DNA of 64,000 bases from Flavobacteriaceae bacterium UBA4439 (lineage in GTDB: Bacteria > Bacteroidota > Bacteroidia > Flavobacteriales > Flavobacteriaceae), in NCBI GenBank assembly GCA_002390455.1, contig DGPN01000002.1, positions 1-64,000 on the forward strand. Direction: 5' to 3'. The notes beneath the pieces are model-generated. The model did no database searches and was not told the origin of the DNA. It saw only the letters and a program-made list of their open reading frames with translations. Below, piece after piece: positions 34,909 to 43,291 of the stretch. Each line of letters starts with the position of its first letter. Within the stretch, counting starts at the first letter, position 1. A program made the position numbers and the translations under genes.

Positions 34909-35861
34909 TTTCTAATCAAATAATCCACTTTTTTGGATTTCCACCTCACCTTACTCACGCCCTCGGGTTTCATTTCCATAAACACCTCCAAGGAATTTTG
35001 TTCTGTCGTTTGCGCTTGATTATAATCACAGCTAAACTTGAAATCAGCTGCTGAGATGCTTTCAGCTTTGTCAACCAAAACCAGGAAGGTAACTTTTAAA
35101 GATTGAGGAAATAATTTAATTGATAGTGAATCTGGGAGATTTTTAATGTTGATAAAAGCATCAATGGATTTTTCGGTAAAACGCTTCACTGTAGTTTTTA
35201 TCAAGACTGTTTCTGTTTCATATCGGATTTGATCTACGGGCATTAGTTTGACCTTTTCTTCTATATCATTGTCAATATTCTGCTCTAATAAAGGTTCAAC
35301 CCATAGTCTTTTCAAAGCAGTTACTTTTTTGGAAGGTCCATAAACCCATACACTATCAGGTTCGATAACCCACTCCCCTGCTTGGTCGTATCCAGGTTTA
35401 AAGTTGATTTTATCGGGGGGTGTTACCGGTATTTTTATTCTTTTTAACTTACTAAAAGAAAAGTTCAATTGAGAGGGTGAAACGCTATTGAGTCTTGCCT
35501 TTTGATAGAACTGTTTTTGCAGGCTGAACTTTTGATCCATCAGGTCAATTACAGCTAAATTACTACTGTATTCTGCATTTTCTATCGAAACATTGATGTG
35601 ATTTTTGAAAAAGTGATAGACCAAAAGTTCAAAACCACTGGCGGTTATATCCGCTTTAATTTTTGACGCTACATCCTGATCCAAAACAATTATAGGGGGA
35701 ATGTCTATAAAAATGACATCGAGTTCAACGGAGGAGCTGTAAGTGTTGGAAAGTTTGGTGATGATCCAAAACACAAAGGATATTGCAAAAAAAAATGAAA
35801 AAAACCTTAATCTTTTTTTTCCTGGAAATCTTAATCTGAAATACTCAAAATTTCGCTGCAT
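34905..35861 (-). CDS. YbbR-like domain protein
   Basis: A 318-residue protein with one N-terminal transmembrane helix ('FFSFFFAISFVFWIITKLS', about residues 20-38) and a mainly beta-strand exported part with YbbR-like repeats ('WVEPLLEQNIDNDIEEKVKL', 'FINIKNLPDSLSIKLFPQSL'). In Firmicutes YbbR (CdaR) regulates the diadenylate cyclase CdaA; no such gene is adjacent here. In flavobacteria it regularly sits between fabI and coaE. The role in this organism is unknown. Confidence 0.8.
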   Translation of the reverse strand: MQRNFEYFRLRFPGKKRLRFFSFFFAISFVFWIITKLSNTYSSSVELDVIFIDIPPIIVLDQDVASKIKADITASGFELLVYHFFKNHINVSIENAEYSSNLAVIDLMDQKFSLQKQFYQKARLNSVSPSQLNFSFSKLKRIKIPVTPPDKINFKPGYDQAGEWVIEPDSVWVYGPSKKVTALKRLWVEPLLEQNIDNDIEEKVKLMPVDQIRYETETVLIKTTVKRFTEKSIDAFINIKNLPDSLSIKLFPQSLKVTFLVLVDKAESISAADFKFSCDYNQAQTTEQNSLEVFMEMKPEGVSKVRWKSKKVDYLIRK

Positions 35862-35891
35862 TGTTTTTTATTCATAATCCTATGGGAAATC

Positions 35892-36710
35892 TTATTGGCC
35901 TTTTTCCAAGGCATCAATGATTTCCTGGCTGACCCCAACGTTTGAAAATCCACCATCGTGATAAAGATTCTGAAGGGTTACTTTTTTGGTGTAATCAGAA
36001 AACATCATAACGGTATATTGTGCACAATCCTCAGCAGTAGCATTTCCCAAGGGCGCAGTCTGTTCGGCATAATGAAGGAATCCATCCAATCCCTTGACCC
36101 CTTTTCCTGCGGTGGTCAATGTGGGAGATTGAGAGATGGTATTGACCCTCACTTTTTTGTCTTTACCAAAGAAGTAACCAAAACTTCTCGCAATAGATTC
36201 CAAATAGGCCTTATTGTCGGCCATATCATTGTAATTGGGGAAAGTTCTTTGTGCAGCAACATAGGAAAGGGCTAAAATACTACCCCAAGGGTTCATGGCA
36301 TCATTTTTATAAAGGGTCTGCATCAATTTGTGAAAAGAAACGGAAGAAACATCCCAACCCTTGGTCATCCAATCGTGATTTAGGTCGGTATAGTGTCGTC
36401 CTTTTCTCACATTTACAGACATCCCGATGGAATGCAAAACGAAGTCTAATTTTCCTCCCAAATGCGATACGGATTGATCAACAAGATTTTCTAAGTCTTC
36501 CATGTTGGTGGCATCTGCAGGTATGACTAAACTTCCTGTTTTCTCTGCCAAATCGTTGATGGCTCCCATCCTCATAGCAACTGGAGCATTGGTCAGCACA
36601 AATTCGCCACCAGCAGCCTTAACCGCCTCAGCAGTTTTCCATGCAATGGATTGATCATCTAGTGCACCAAATATGATTCCTTTTTTACCTTCTAATATTT
36701 TATGAGACAT
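35892..36710 (-). CDS. fabI: Enoyl-[acyl-carrier-protein] reductase (NADH)
   Basis: A 272-residue SDR-type FabI, which completes each cycle of fatty acid elongation. 'GIIFGALDDQSIAWKTAEAV' at residues 11-30 is the FabI cofactor loop, 'LDFVLHSIGMS' is near residue 90, and the YxxxxxxK catalytic pair is represented by 'SYVAAQRTFPNYNDMADNKA' (Tyr to Lys, near residues 158-167). The length is typical. It follows recN by 34 bp on the same strand. Confidence 0.95.
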   Translation of the reverse strand: MSHKILEGKKGIIFGALDDQSIAWKTAEAVKAAGGEFVLTNAPVAMRMGAINDLAEKTGSLVIPADATNMEDLENLVDQSVSHLGGKLDFVLHSIGMSVNVRKGRHYTDLNHDWMTKGWDVSSVSFHKLMQTLYKNDAMNPWGSILALSYVAAQRTFPNYNDMADNKAYLESIARSFGYFFGKDKKVRVNTISQSPTLTTAGKGVKGLDGFLHYAEQTAPLGNATAEDCAQYTVMMFSDYTKKVTLQNLYHDGGFSNVGVSQEIIDALEKGQ

Positions 36711-36744
36711 GGATTATACTGTTAAATTGGATTTAAAGATACAG

Positions 36745-38397
36745 TTAATTGAGTAATTGCTTGGCATGATCTAGGGCAGTTCGTGTCAATTCTTCCCCTG
36801 ATAGCATTTGTGCCAATTCTTTTATTCTATCCTCTTGATTTAACTCTTTGAGTTTGGTCACGGTGTTGTTACCCTTTACCTCTTTGTAAACCAAAAAGTG
36901 TTGTTTTCCTTTGGCGGCTACTTGAGGGAGGTGGGTAATGGTAAACACCTGCATGTTTTCTGACATATGGGCCATAATGTTAGCAATCTCATTTGAGACT
37001 GTTCCAGAGACTCCAGTATCAATTTCATCAAAAACAATACTAGGCAATTGTTTGAATCGGGATAGGATCGCTTTGATAGAAAGCATAATTCTAGACATCT
37101 CCCCACCTGAAGCCACTTTTTTGATAGGTTTGAAATCAGATCCCAAATTGGCAGAAAACAAGAAATCAATTTGCTCTTTTCCATTACTTAAAAATTGATC
37201 AACCGTTGTCAGATCAATCCTAAATCTGGCGTTTTGCATCCCCATCTTCGAAATGATTTGCTGCATTTGGTCACAAAACTTAGGAGAAGCCTGCTTTCGG
37301 TTTTCGTGCAATTGTTTGGATAAACCTTCCAACAATTGTTCCAATCCAGTCAGCCGATCTTTAAGGGCAGTGATCTTTTGTCCGAGGTCTTGCGTCTCCC
37401 CAAGTGTTTTTTCAAGTTGATCTCTCACTTGAATCAAATCCTGGATATTATCAACTTGATGTTTTTGAAAAAGATTCTGGATTTTATCCCACCGACCAGA
37501 AAGTCTCTCCAATTGTTCGGGATTACTTTCGAGTGTATCCTGCTTACTGATTAAATCCTCCAATATGTCTTTAAGCTCTATCGATAGACCATTGATTCGC
37601 TCCTTAAAAACATTCAAATTTTTGGATTTAGAGGCAGCATCATTCAGTAAGGTATTCAAACTGGAAAATTGGGTAAGCAGTCCTATTTGTTCCTCCTCAA
37701 TCAAGTGAATTCCTTGAGAAAGATACTGCTGAATTGCCTCAACATTGGACAACTGATTAATCTCCTCCTCTAAAGGGGTCAGCATATCGGGGACTAATTC
37801 GTCACTGGCCAGTTCGTCATACAAAAACTGATTGTAATCTTGAGTTTTGATAGCCTCCTCGTTGAGTGACTTTAGATGCTCATACTCCTTATGAGTGTTT
37901 TGATATTCGCTGAGTTTGTTTTTGTATTCTTTGAGCGTTTCTTGATTTCCTGCAATAGCGTCCAATACCAAAAACTGATACTCATTTTTGAACAATGACT
38001 GATTTTCCATTTGAGAGTGTACATCGATCAATACTTCGCTCAATCGACCGAGAACATCTAGATTTACAGGAGTATCGTTGATAAAAGCCCTTGATTTTCC
38101 GCTAGGAATGATTTCTCTTCTCAATAGGGTTTCAGCCTCATAGTCGAGTCCATAGGCTTCAAAAAAGTTCTTAAGATTGTACTTGTCAATCAAAAAACTG
38201 GCCTCAATGACACACTTTTTTTGATTGTCTTTCAGCACACTCATATCTGCTCTTTTGCCTAAAACCAAACCAAGTCCACCCATGAGAATGGATTTTCCAG
38301 CACCCGTCTCTCCAGTAATGCAGGTCATGCCCGAATCAAAGGATATATCCAAATGCTCAATAAGAGCGTAATTCGAAATCTTTAGACTGGTAATCAA
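36745..38397 (-). CDS. recN: DNA repair protein RecN
   Basis: A 550-residue SMC-like ATPase for double-strand break repair. Walker A 'CITGETGAGKSILMGGLGL' is near residue 27, a long coiled coil fills the middle, and the ABC signature 'KKVASGGEMSRIMLSIKA' is near residue 425, followed by 'IVFDEIDTGVSG' (Walker B). The length is typical. It has its own promoter in the 66 bp gap after the DUF4835 gene, so it may be made independently of the upstream genes. Confidence 0.96.
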   Translation of the reverse strand: MITSLKISNYALIEHLDISFDSGMTCITGETGAGKSILMGGLGLVLGKRADMSVLKDNQKKCVIEASFLIDKYNLKNFFEAYGLDYEAETLLRREIIPSGKSRAFINDTPVNLDVLGRLSEVLIDVHSQMENQSLFKNEYQFLVLDAIAGNQETLKEYKNKLSEYQNTHKEYEHLKSLNEEAIKTQDYNQFLYDELASDELVPDMLTPLEEEINQLSNVEAIQQYLSQGIHLIEEEQIGLLTQFSSLNTLLNDAASKSKNLNVFKERINGLSIELKDILEDLISKQDTLESNPEQLERLSGRWDKIQNLFQKHQVDNIQDLIQVRDQLEKTLGETQDLGQKITALKDRLTGLEQLLEGLSKQLHENRKQASPKFCDQMQQIISKMGMQNARFRIDLTTVDQFLSNGKEQIDFLFSANLGSDFKPIKKVASGGEMSRIMLSIKAILSRFKQLPSIVFDEIDTGVSGTVSNEIANIMAHMSENMQVFTITHLPQVAAKGKQHFLVYKEVKGNNTVTKLKELNQEDRIKELAQMLSGEELTRTALDHAKQLLN

Positions 38398-38423
38398 TTG
38401 TAATTATTAAAGCTGTTATTCAT

Positions 38424-38453
38424 CAAATATACTTGAGAAAAAAAATAATTTCA
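38424..38453 (-). promoter_or_regulatory. Promoter of recN
   Basis: On the minus strand TTG (38453-38451), 19 bp, TATATTTG (38431-38424), a full consensus match. The -7 box ends 26 bp before the recN ATG. Confidence 0.65.
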
Positions 38454-38463
38454 AAAAATGAAA

Positions 38464-39351
38464 CTATTTAATTTGTTTCCACTGAGGTTGATAAAAAGGA
38501 GCTATTTTTTTTAACATCTTCGAAGCCCTATCAAAATCTACCTCAGGGCCATCCGAAAAAAGGTTGACAATTTCATCTGCCTTGGCATCAAAAAACATTT
38601 GTAATAGCATTGCATTGGGTCGACGATCGTATAGATTTTCAAGCGGGAGCAGTGCTTTAATAATATTTTTTTTGGCATCCAATGGTTTTTCGGTCATCAA
38701 ATCCAAACCTTTGCGGTGATAGGTATAAAGTGCTTCTCTATACTCCCTAAAAGTGTTGGAGCGCATGGTATCACTTAGCCAGAAACGATTTCGGTTACTG
38801 TCATTCTGTTTCCATCCAAGGGCACCACTTTGTTGGGACAAATTGACAATTCGTTGGGCTTGCTCAAAATAAGGGTCTCCTCCTTTGAATCTAAGACTGT
38901 CAGCATTGATGCCCATAATGATGTAAACATAAAAACTTATCAAAGAAACCAAATTGGATTCAAAGGATGCTGGGCTAAAGAATAAGGGCTGAAATTCTTG
39001 GTAGGTGAAACTGATATCCTTGTCTAAAAAATTCAAAAGAGGACTGTCATAATTGGAATCAAAAATGGTTCTTTGGGATTGTATTTGCAAAGTACCTTCG
39101 AATTTAGACGCATTATAACTCGACAAATTGAGCACAAAACTACAAGTGATCTTTTCTTGTGGGAAAAAATCTTGATTGGACCAAGATTGTGAATTGATGA
39201 ATTCATTGAGTGATCTCTCCAATGTCTCAAAAATTTGCTGATTGGTCTGATTGACCAAATCTGCATTTACAACAAATTGAGCATTGAGTTCTTGCCCAAA
39301 AGTTTTGATCAATGACAGGGTCAACAAAAAGGAGAAAAAGATTTTACGCAT
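38464..39351 (-). CDS. DUF4835 family secreted protein
   Basis: A 295-residue exported protein with a signal peptide ('FFSFLLTLSLIKTFGQE', cleavage near residue 20). 'LNAQFVVNADLVNQTNQQIF' and 'FDSNYDSPLLNFLDKDISFTY' match the Bacteroidota DUF4835 family. Function is not known to me; the gene constantly lies between coaBC and recN in flavobacteria, which suggests an envelope role. The start overlaps the coaBC stop by 8 bp. Confidence 0.88.
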   Translation of the reverse strand: MRKIFFSFLLTLSLIKTFGQELNAQFVVNADLVNQTNQQIFETLERSLNEFINSQSWSNQDFFPQEKITCSFVLNLSSYNASKFEGTLQIQSQRTIFDSNYDSPLLNFLDKDISFTYQEFQPLFFSPASFESNLVSLISFYVYIIMGINADSLRFKGGDPYFEQAQRIVNLSQQSGALGWKQNDSNRNRFWLSDTMRSNTFREYREALYTYHRKGLDLMTEKPLDAKKNIIKALLPLENLYDRRPNAMLLQMFFDAKADEIVNLFSDGPEVDFDRASKMLKKIAPFYQPQWKQIK

Positions 39352-40549
39352 TTTGGGTCAGTATTTGAGAAAAGATGTCTTTGGCTACCAAAATTTTAGA
39401 CTTTAGCTCAAAGGGAATAATGGTTTCATTTCGGTCAATATAAGTCACCTTATTGGAATCCACAGAAAAGCCAGCTCCAGGTTCATTGAGGGAATTTAGT
39501 ACAATAGCATCCAGATTTTTGGACTTGATTTTTTTGATGGCATTGCTTATTTCATTCTCTGTTTCTAAGGCAAAGCCCAAAAGAAATTGTTTATTTTTAA
39601 GTTCGCCCATTTTGGCCAAAACATCAGGGGTTTTGTCTAACTCAATGGATTGTATTCCGTTTTCTTTTTTGATTTTTTGATCCCCCACATTTCGGGGTTT
39701 AAAATCTGCTACTGCAGCAGCTGCAATGGCGATATCTGTCTCAGCAAAATGCTCCAATGCATGGGCAAACATTTCTTCGGCAGTCAACACATTGTGTCGG
39801 TCGATATCGGGAGAGGCATCAAGCACAGTAGGCCCTGAGATGAGGGTCACATGTGCTCCCAATTGACGGGCTTCTTCTGCAAGTGCAAACCCCATTTTAC
39901 CACTGGAGTGGTTACCGATAAAGCGAACGGGATCAATAGGCTCGTACGTTGGACCAGCTGTAATCAATACTTTTTTTCCGTAAAGCGGTAGCCCCGATTT
40001 CAGTTCCTCGCTGATATAACTAATGATTTCTTCTGGCTCCAACATTCTTCCTTTACCGTGTAAACCACTGGCCAAAAATCCCTCGCCTACAGGCAATACT
40101 TTCTTCCCAATACGATTTAATTCCGCTAAATTTTGTTGGTTTGCAGGATGGGCATACATGTCTAAGTCCATTGCGGGAGCAATATAAACCGGACAGGTAC
40201 AAGATAAATAAGTAGCAATAAGAAGGTTGTTGCATTTGGCATGAACCATAGCAGAGAGGGTATTAGATGTAGCGGGAGCGATCAAAAACAAATCGGCCCA
40301 TTTCCCTAATGCTACATGATCATTCCACACGGGATTGTCATGCATTTCCTCTGTAAAAGTAGAATATACCGGATGATTAGAAAGGGTAGAGAGTGTTAAT
40401 GGAGTTACGAAATCTTTTGATGAAGGTGTCATGACAATCTTCACCTCCGCACCTTGGGATTTCAACAATCTAACGATAAGAGGGGTTTTATAAGCGGCTA
40501 TACCACCGGAAATGCCCAGGAGGATTTTTTTTCCGCTTAGAACGCTCAT
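39344..40549 (-). CDS. coaBC: Bifunctional phosphopantothenoylcysteine decarboxylase/synthetase
   Basis: A 401-residue fusion of CoaC (N-terminal, FMN-binding; 'GISGGIAAYKTPLIVRLL' at residues 13-30, 'PAMDLDMYAHPANQQNL' near residue 125) and CoaB (C-terminal, CTP-dependent ligase; 'VLITAGPTYEPIDPVRFIGN' near residue 195). It converts phosphopantothenate plus cysteine to phosphopantetheine. Typical length. It starts 3 bp after rpoZ. Confidence 0.96.
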   Translation of the reverse strand: MSVLSGKKILLGISGGIAAYKTPLIVRLLKSQGAEVKIVMTPSSKDFVTPLTLSTLSNHPVYSTFTEEMHDNPVWNDHVALGKWADLFLIAPATSNTLSAMVHAKCNNLLIATYLSCTCPVYIAPAMDLDMYAHPANQQNLAELNRIGKKVLPVGEGFLASGLHGKGRMLEPEEIISYISEELKSGLPLYGKKVLITAGPTYEPIDPVRFIGNHSSGKMGFALAEEARQLGAHVTLISGPTVLDASPDIDRHNVLTAEEMFAHALEHFAETDIAIAAAAVADFKPRNVGDQKIKKENGIQSIELDKTPDVLAKMGELKNKQFLLGFALETENEISNAIKKIKSKNLDAIVLNSLNEPGAGFSVDSNKVTYIDRNETIIPFELKSKILVAKDIFSQILTQNA

Positions 40550-40552
40550 AAT

Positions 40553-40882
40553 TTATGCGTTGTTGTCCTCTGTACTTCTGTGGTAAATTTTATCATTCAA
40601 CCACTCTTCAATCGCAATGGCATGCGGCTTGGGCAAACGCTCGTAAAACTTGGATACTTCTATTTGTTCTTTGTTCTCAAAAATCTCCTCCAAACTATCG
40701 TTATGGGTGGCAAACTCATCCAGTTTTTCGTGCAATTCTTTTCTGATGTCCAAATTGATTTGATTGGAGCGCTTGGAAATGATAGACAAGGCTTCGTAAA
40801 TGTTTTCTGTTGGTGACTCTATCGCCTCTCGGTTGTAGGTTGAAGTCGAAGCAGGAGCATTAGAATTTCTGTATTTTGTCAT
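40553..40882 (-). CDS. rpoZ: RNA polymerase omega subunit (Bacteroidota type)
   Basis: A 109-residue Rpb6/omega-like protein. 'SPTENIYEALSIISKRSNQI' at about residues 24-43 is the conserved helix region (family pattern N-ExxxxIxxRAxQI). It stabilises the beta' subunit of RNA polymerase. The gene sits between bamD and coaBC, a usual place for rpoZ in flavobacteria, 3 bp from coaBC and 14 bp from bamD. Confidence 0.88.
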   Translation of the reverse strand: MTKYRNSNAPASTSTYNREAIESPTENIYEALSIISKRSNQINLDIRKELHEKLDEFATHNDSLEEIFENKEQIEVSKFYERLPKPHAIAIEEWLNDKIYHRSTEDNNA

Positions 40883-40896
40883 GACTTATTCTTATT

Positions 40897-41703
40897 TTAG
40901 TTTGCAAATGTATTGATTTCTTTTTCGACCTTATCCATTTTTTCGCTTAGGTCTTCCTCAAAAAGAGTTTCAGGATAATAACGAACGATATTATTCTGTA
41001 ATTGTCTAAGGTCAAGCAATCTTTGATATTTTTTGGATTGAATGCTATTGATGGCAATTTCGTATGATGCCAAAAACTTATAGTATAAAGCCTCTTCTCT
41101 GAATTTGGAACCAACAAATTCCGCAATAAAGTTATCCAAAGACTTTATCGCAGCTCTATAATCGTAGATCGTATAGTATTGTTTGGCAACTTCAAATTCT
41201 TTCTTTTCGACTTTATTCTGTAATTCACTAATGAGTTGGTTGCATTCATCGGTAAATTTAGATTCGGGGTAATTGTTCATAAAAATCTGAAGTTTTTCGA
41301 TAGCTGTATGGGTCTCCTCCTGATCCAAACTGTATACAGGAGACATCATATAATGTGATTTTGCAGCATAAAAACTTGCATCTTCGAGTTTTTGGGATTT
41401 TGGAAATGACTTGATAAAACTTTCGAACTGGTAGGAGGCCAAATAATAATTTTTGGTTTGAAAATAAGAATCTGCAAAAAAGTAAACCAGCCTCTCAGCC
41501 TGAGGCTTACCTCTATAGGCTGGAACCAACTGTTCTAGGAGACGATTAGCTCTGCGGTACTCCCCTTTGTTATAATACTCCTCTGCCGCTTTATACTTTA
41601 AATTGTTATCATCGTTATTGAGTATTTTTTGATACTCGTTACAGGATGTAATAAAAACAAAGAATAGTGCTACTAATAGGTAAAGATTAAACTTGCTTGA
41701 CAT
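40897..41703 (-). CDS. bamD: Outer membrane assembly lipoprotein BamD
   Basis: A 268-residue lipoprotein. The signal peptide ends in the lipobox 'ITSC' (Cys near residue 21), and the mature part is built of TPR-like helical pairs ('AAEEYYNKGEYRRANRLLEQ', 'FADSYFQTKNYYLASYQFE', 'LEDASFYAAKSHYMMSP'). BamD is an essential part of the BAM complex that folds beta-barrel proteins into the outer membrane. Neighbours match the conserved dapA-bamD-rpoZ-coaBC order. Confidence 0.95.
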   Translation of the reverse strand: MSSKFNLYLLVALFFVFITSCNEYQKILNNDDNNLKYKAAEEYYNKGEYRRANRLLEQLVPAYRGKPQAERLVYFFADSYFQTKNYYLASYQFESFIKSFPKSQKLEDASFYAAKSHYMMSPVYSLDQEETHTAIEKLQIFMNNYPESKFTDECNQLISELQNKVEKKEFEVAKQYYTIYDYRAAIKSLDNFIAEFVGSKFREEALYYKFLASYEIAINSIQSKKYQRLLDLRQLQNNIVRYYPETLFEEDLSEKMDKVEKEINTFAN

Positions 41704-41771
41704 GGCGCGAAATTAATAAATTATTTACAGTTTTAATCAATTATTCAAAATGATAAAGCACTGAAATTCAA

Positions 41772-42671
41772 TTAGGATTGAGTGGTTTGAATGGGCATGA
41801 GCTTTTTCAACTCCGCTTCCAAACGAAGGGTCAACGTTTTGGACGCACCTACCAAGGGAAGTCTTAAATGATTCTTACAAAGTCCCAAGGCTTCCATTAG
41901 AACTTTAATTCCTGTAGGATTCCCTTCAAAATAGATCATCCTTATTAGATCCAATAAATGGTATTGCATTGAATAGGCCTCTTCAACATTTCTTGAAATT
42001 CCTTGTTGAATGATTTTTGAATATGGTTCTGGTAGCGCATTGCCAATTACTGAAATTACACCTTTGGCACCTGCCAAAATCATAGGCAGGGACATCTCAT
42101 CATCACCGGACAAAATTGAGAAACTAGGAGGGCATATTTTGATCAAGGTTTGAGCTTGTTGAAAGTCCCCAGAGGCTTCTTTTAATGCAACTATATTGTC
42201 AAAATCTGTAGCCAACCGCAACACTGTCTCAGGGGCAATATTTACACCAGTTCTAGAGGGAACGTTGTATAAAATTAGAGGAAGTTTGGAATGTGTTGCT
42301 ATGGTTTTAAAATGCTGATAAAGTCCCTCTTGGTTGGGTTTGTTATAGTAGGGGGTTACCGAAAGAAGTGCAGCAAAAGAAGACATATCAAACCATTCAT
42401 ACATTTCTAAAAGAGCTTGTGTATGATTTCCTCCCAAGCCAAGTACCAAAGGGAGTCGGCCAGCATTCACTTCAATGATTTTGTTAACCAAAGAAATTTT
42501 TTCTACTTTGGACAGTGTGGCCGATTCTGCAGTAGTTCCCAACACCACTATGTAATCAACCTCTCCTCCAATCAGATGATCTATAATTACCGGAATAGCA
42601 TCAAAATCAACGTTACCATCATTGTCAAATGGGGTAATCATTGCCACACCATGTCCTTGGATTTCTTTCAT
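41772..42671 (-). CDS. dapA: 4-hydroxy-tetrahydrodipicolinate synthase
   Basis: A 299-residue class I aldolase that condenses pyruvate and aspartate semialdehyde in lysine/diaminopimelate synthesis. 'GTTAESATLSKVEK' near residue 44, 'YYNKPNQEGLYQHF' near residue 108, 'LYNVPSRTGVNI' near residue 135 and the Schiff-base Lys in 'IVALKEASGDF' near residue 163 are all present. The start overlaps the DUF6913 stop by 4 bp. dapF, a later step of the same pathway, lies at 52 kb. Confidence 0.96.
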   Translation of the reverse strand: MKEIQGHGVAMITPFDNDGNVDFDAIPVIIDHLIGGEVDYIVVLGTTAESATLSKVEKISLVNKIIEVNAGRLPLVLGLGGNHTQALLEMYEWFDMSSFAALLSVTPYYNKPNQEGLYQHFKTIATHSKLPLILYNVPSRTGVNIAPETVLRLATDFDNIVALKEASGDFQQAQTLIKICPPSFSILSGDDEMSLPMILAGAKGVISVIGNALPEPYSKIIQQGISRNVEEAYSMQYHLLDLIRMIYFEGNPTGIKVLMEALGLCKNHLRLPLVGASKTLTLRLEAELKKLMPIQTTQS

Positions 42672-43204
42672 TTTCTACTGTTGAAAAATATTTCTAAATA
42701 TTTGATGCACTCACTGACAAAAACCTCAATATTTTGAGCATCAACTTCAATAATTAAATCATTTATTACATGATCAACACTCTTAAAACCAACACTTAAT
42801 TTTTTATGGGTTTTTGCACTTATATACTTTAGATACAAATCGTCTTGTTCATAAAAATTTATCAAAACATCACAACCTTGGCTACAAAAGTCAGATACCA
42901 CACCGTTTAAAACTCCCAAACTAGAAACGTTTCTTGAAATACAACTGCTGTTGTAATTCGATTCATTTATTTGTTTTGGTGACTGAAAAAACGTCAACAC
43001 CCTAATATTTGCCCTAGGAATTTTAAAATGGCTTCCTATTTCCTTAAAATACTCTTTCTCAATCCCGAGTCTGTGGTCAAGAATGACAGCTATAGACTTC
43101 AATTTTTTTGAACCTTCTTTTTTATCGGTTACAAAATTCTCTTTGATTGTCTTTCTGTAAACACGATATAGAATAGCACGTCTTAACCAACTTAACATCA
43201 TCAA
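42668..43204 (-). CDS. DUF6913 family protein
   Basis: A 178-residue flavobacterial protein of unknown function. It has a basic N-terminus ('LRRAILYRVYRKTIKENF'), a central 'SIAVILDHRLGIEKEYF' strand-loop and a C-terminal 'KKLSVGFKSVDHVINDLIIE' stretch. The gene is a usual neighbour of dapA and ligA. Three ATGs in the first codons leave the exact start open. I cannot offer a function beyond the family label. Confidence 0.75.
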   Translation of the reverse strand: MMMLSWLRRAILYRVYRKTIKENFVTDKKEGSKKLKSIAVILDHRLGIEKEYFKEIGSHFKIPRANIRVLTFFQSPKQINESNYNSSCISRNVSSLGVLNGVVSDFCSQGCDVLINFYEQDDLYLKYISAKTHKKLSVGFKSVDHVINDLIIEVDAQNIEVFVSECIKYLEIFFNSRK

Positions 43205-43291
43205 AATTAAAGATTAACCAAATTCATTAATTAAAAATTTTTTTATATCAATTTATAATGTAAAATGTTATAAATCAAACAAATCACAAAA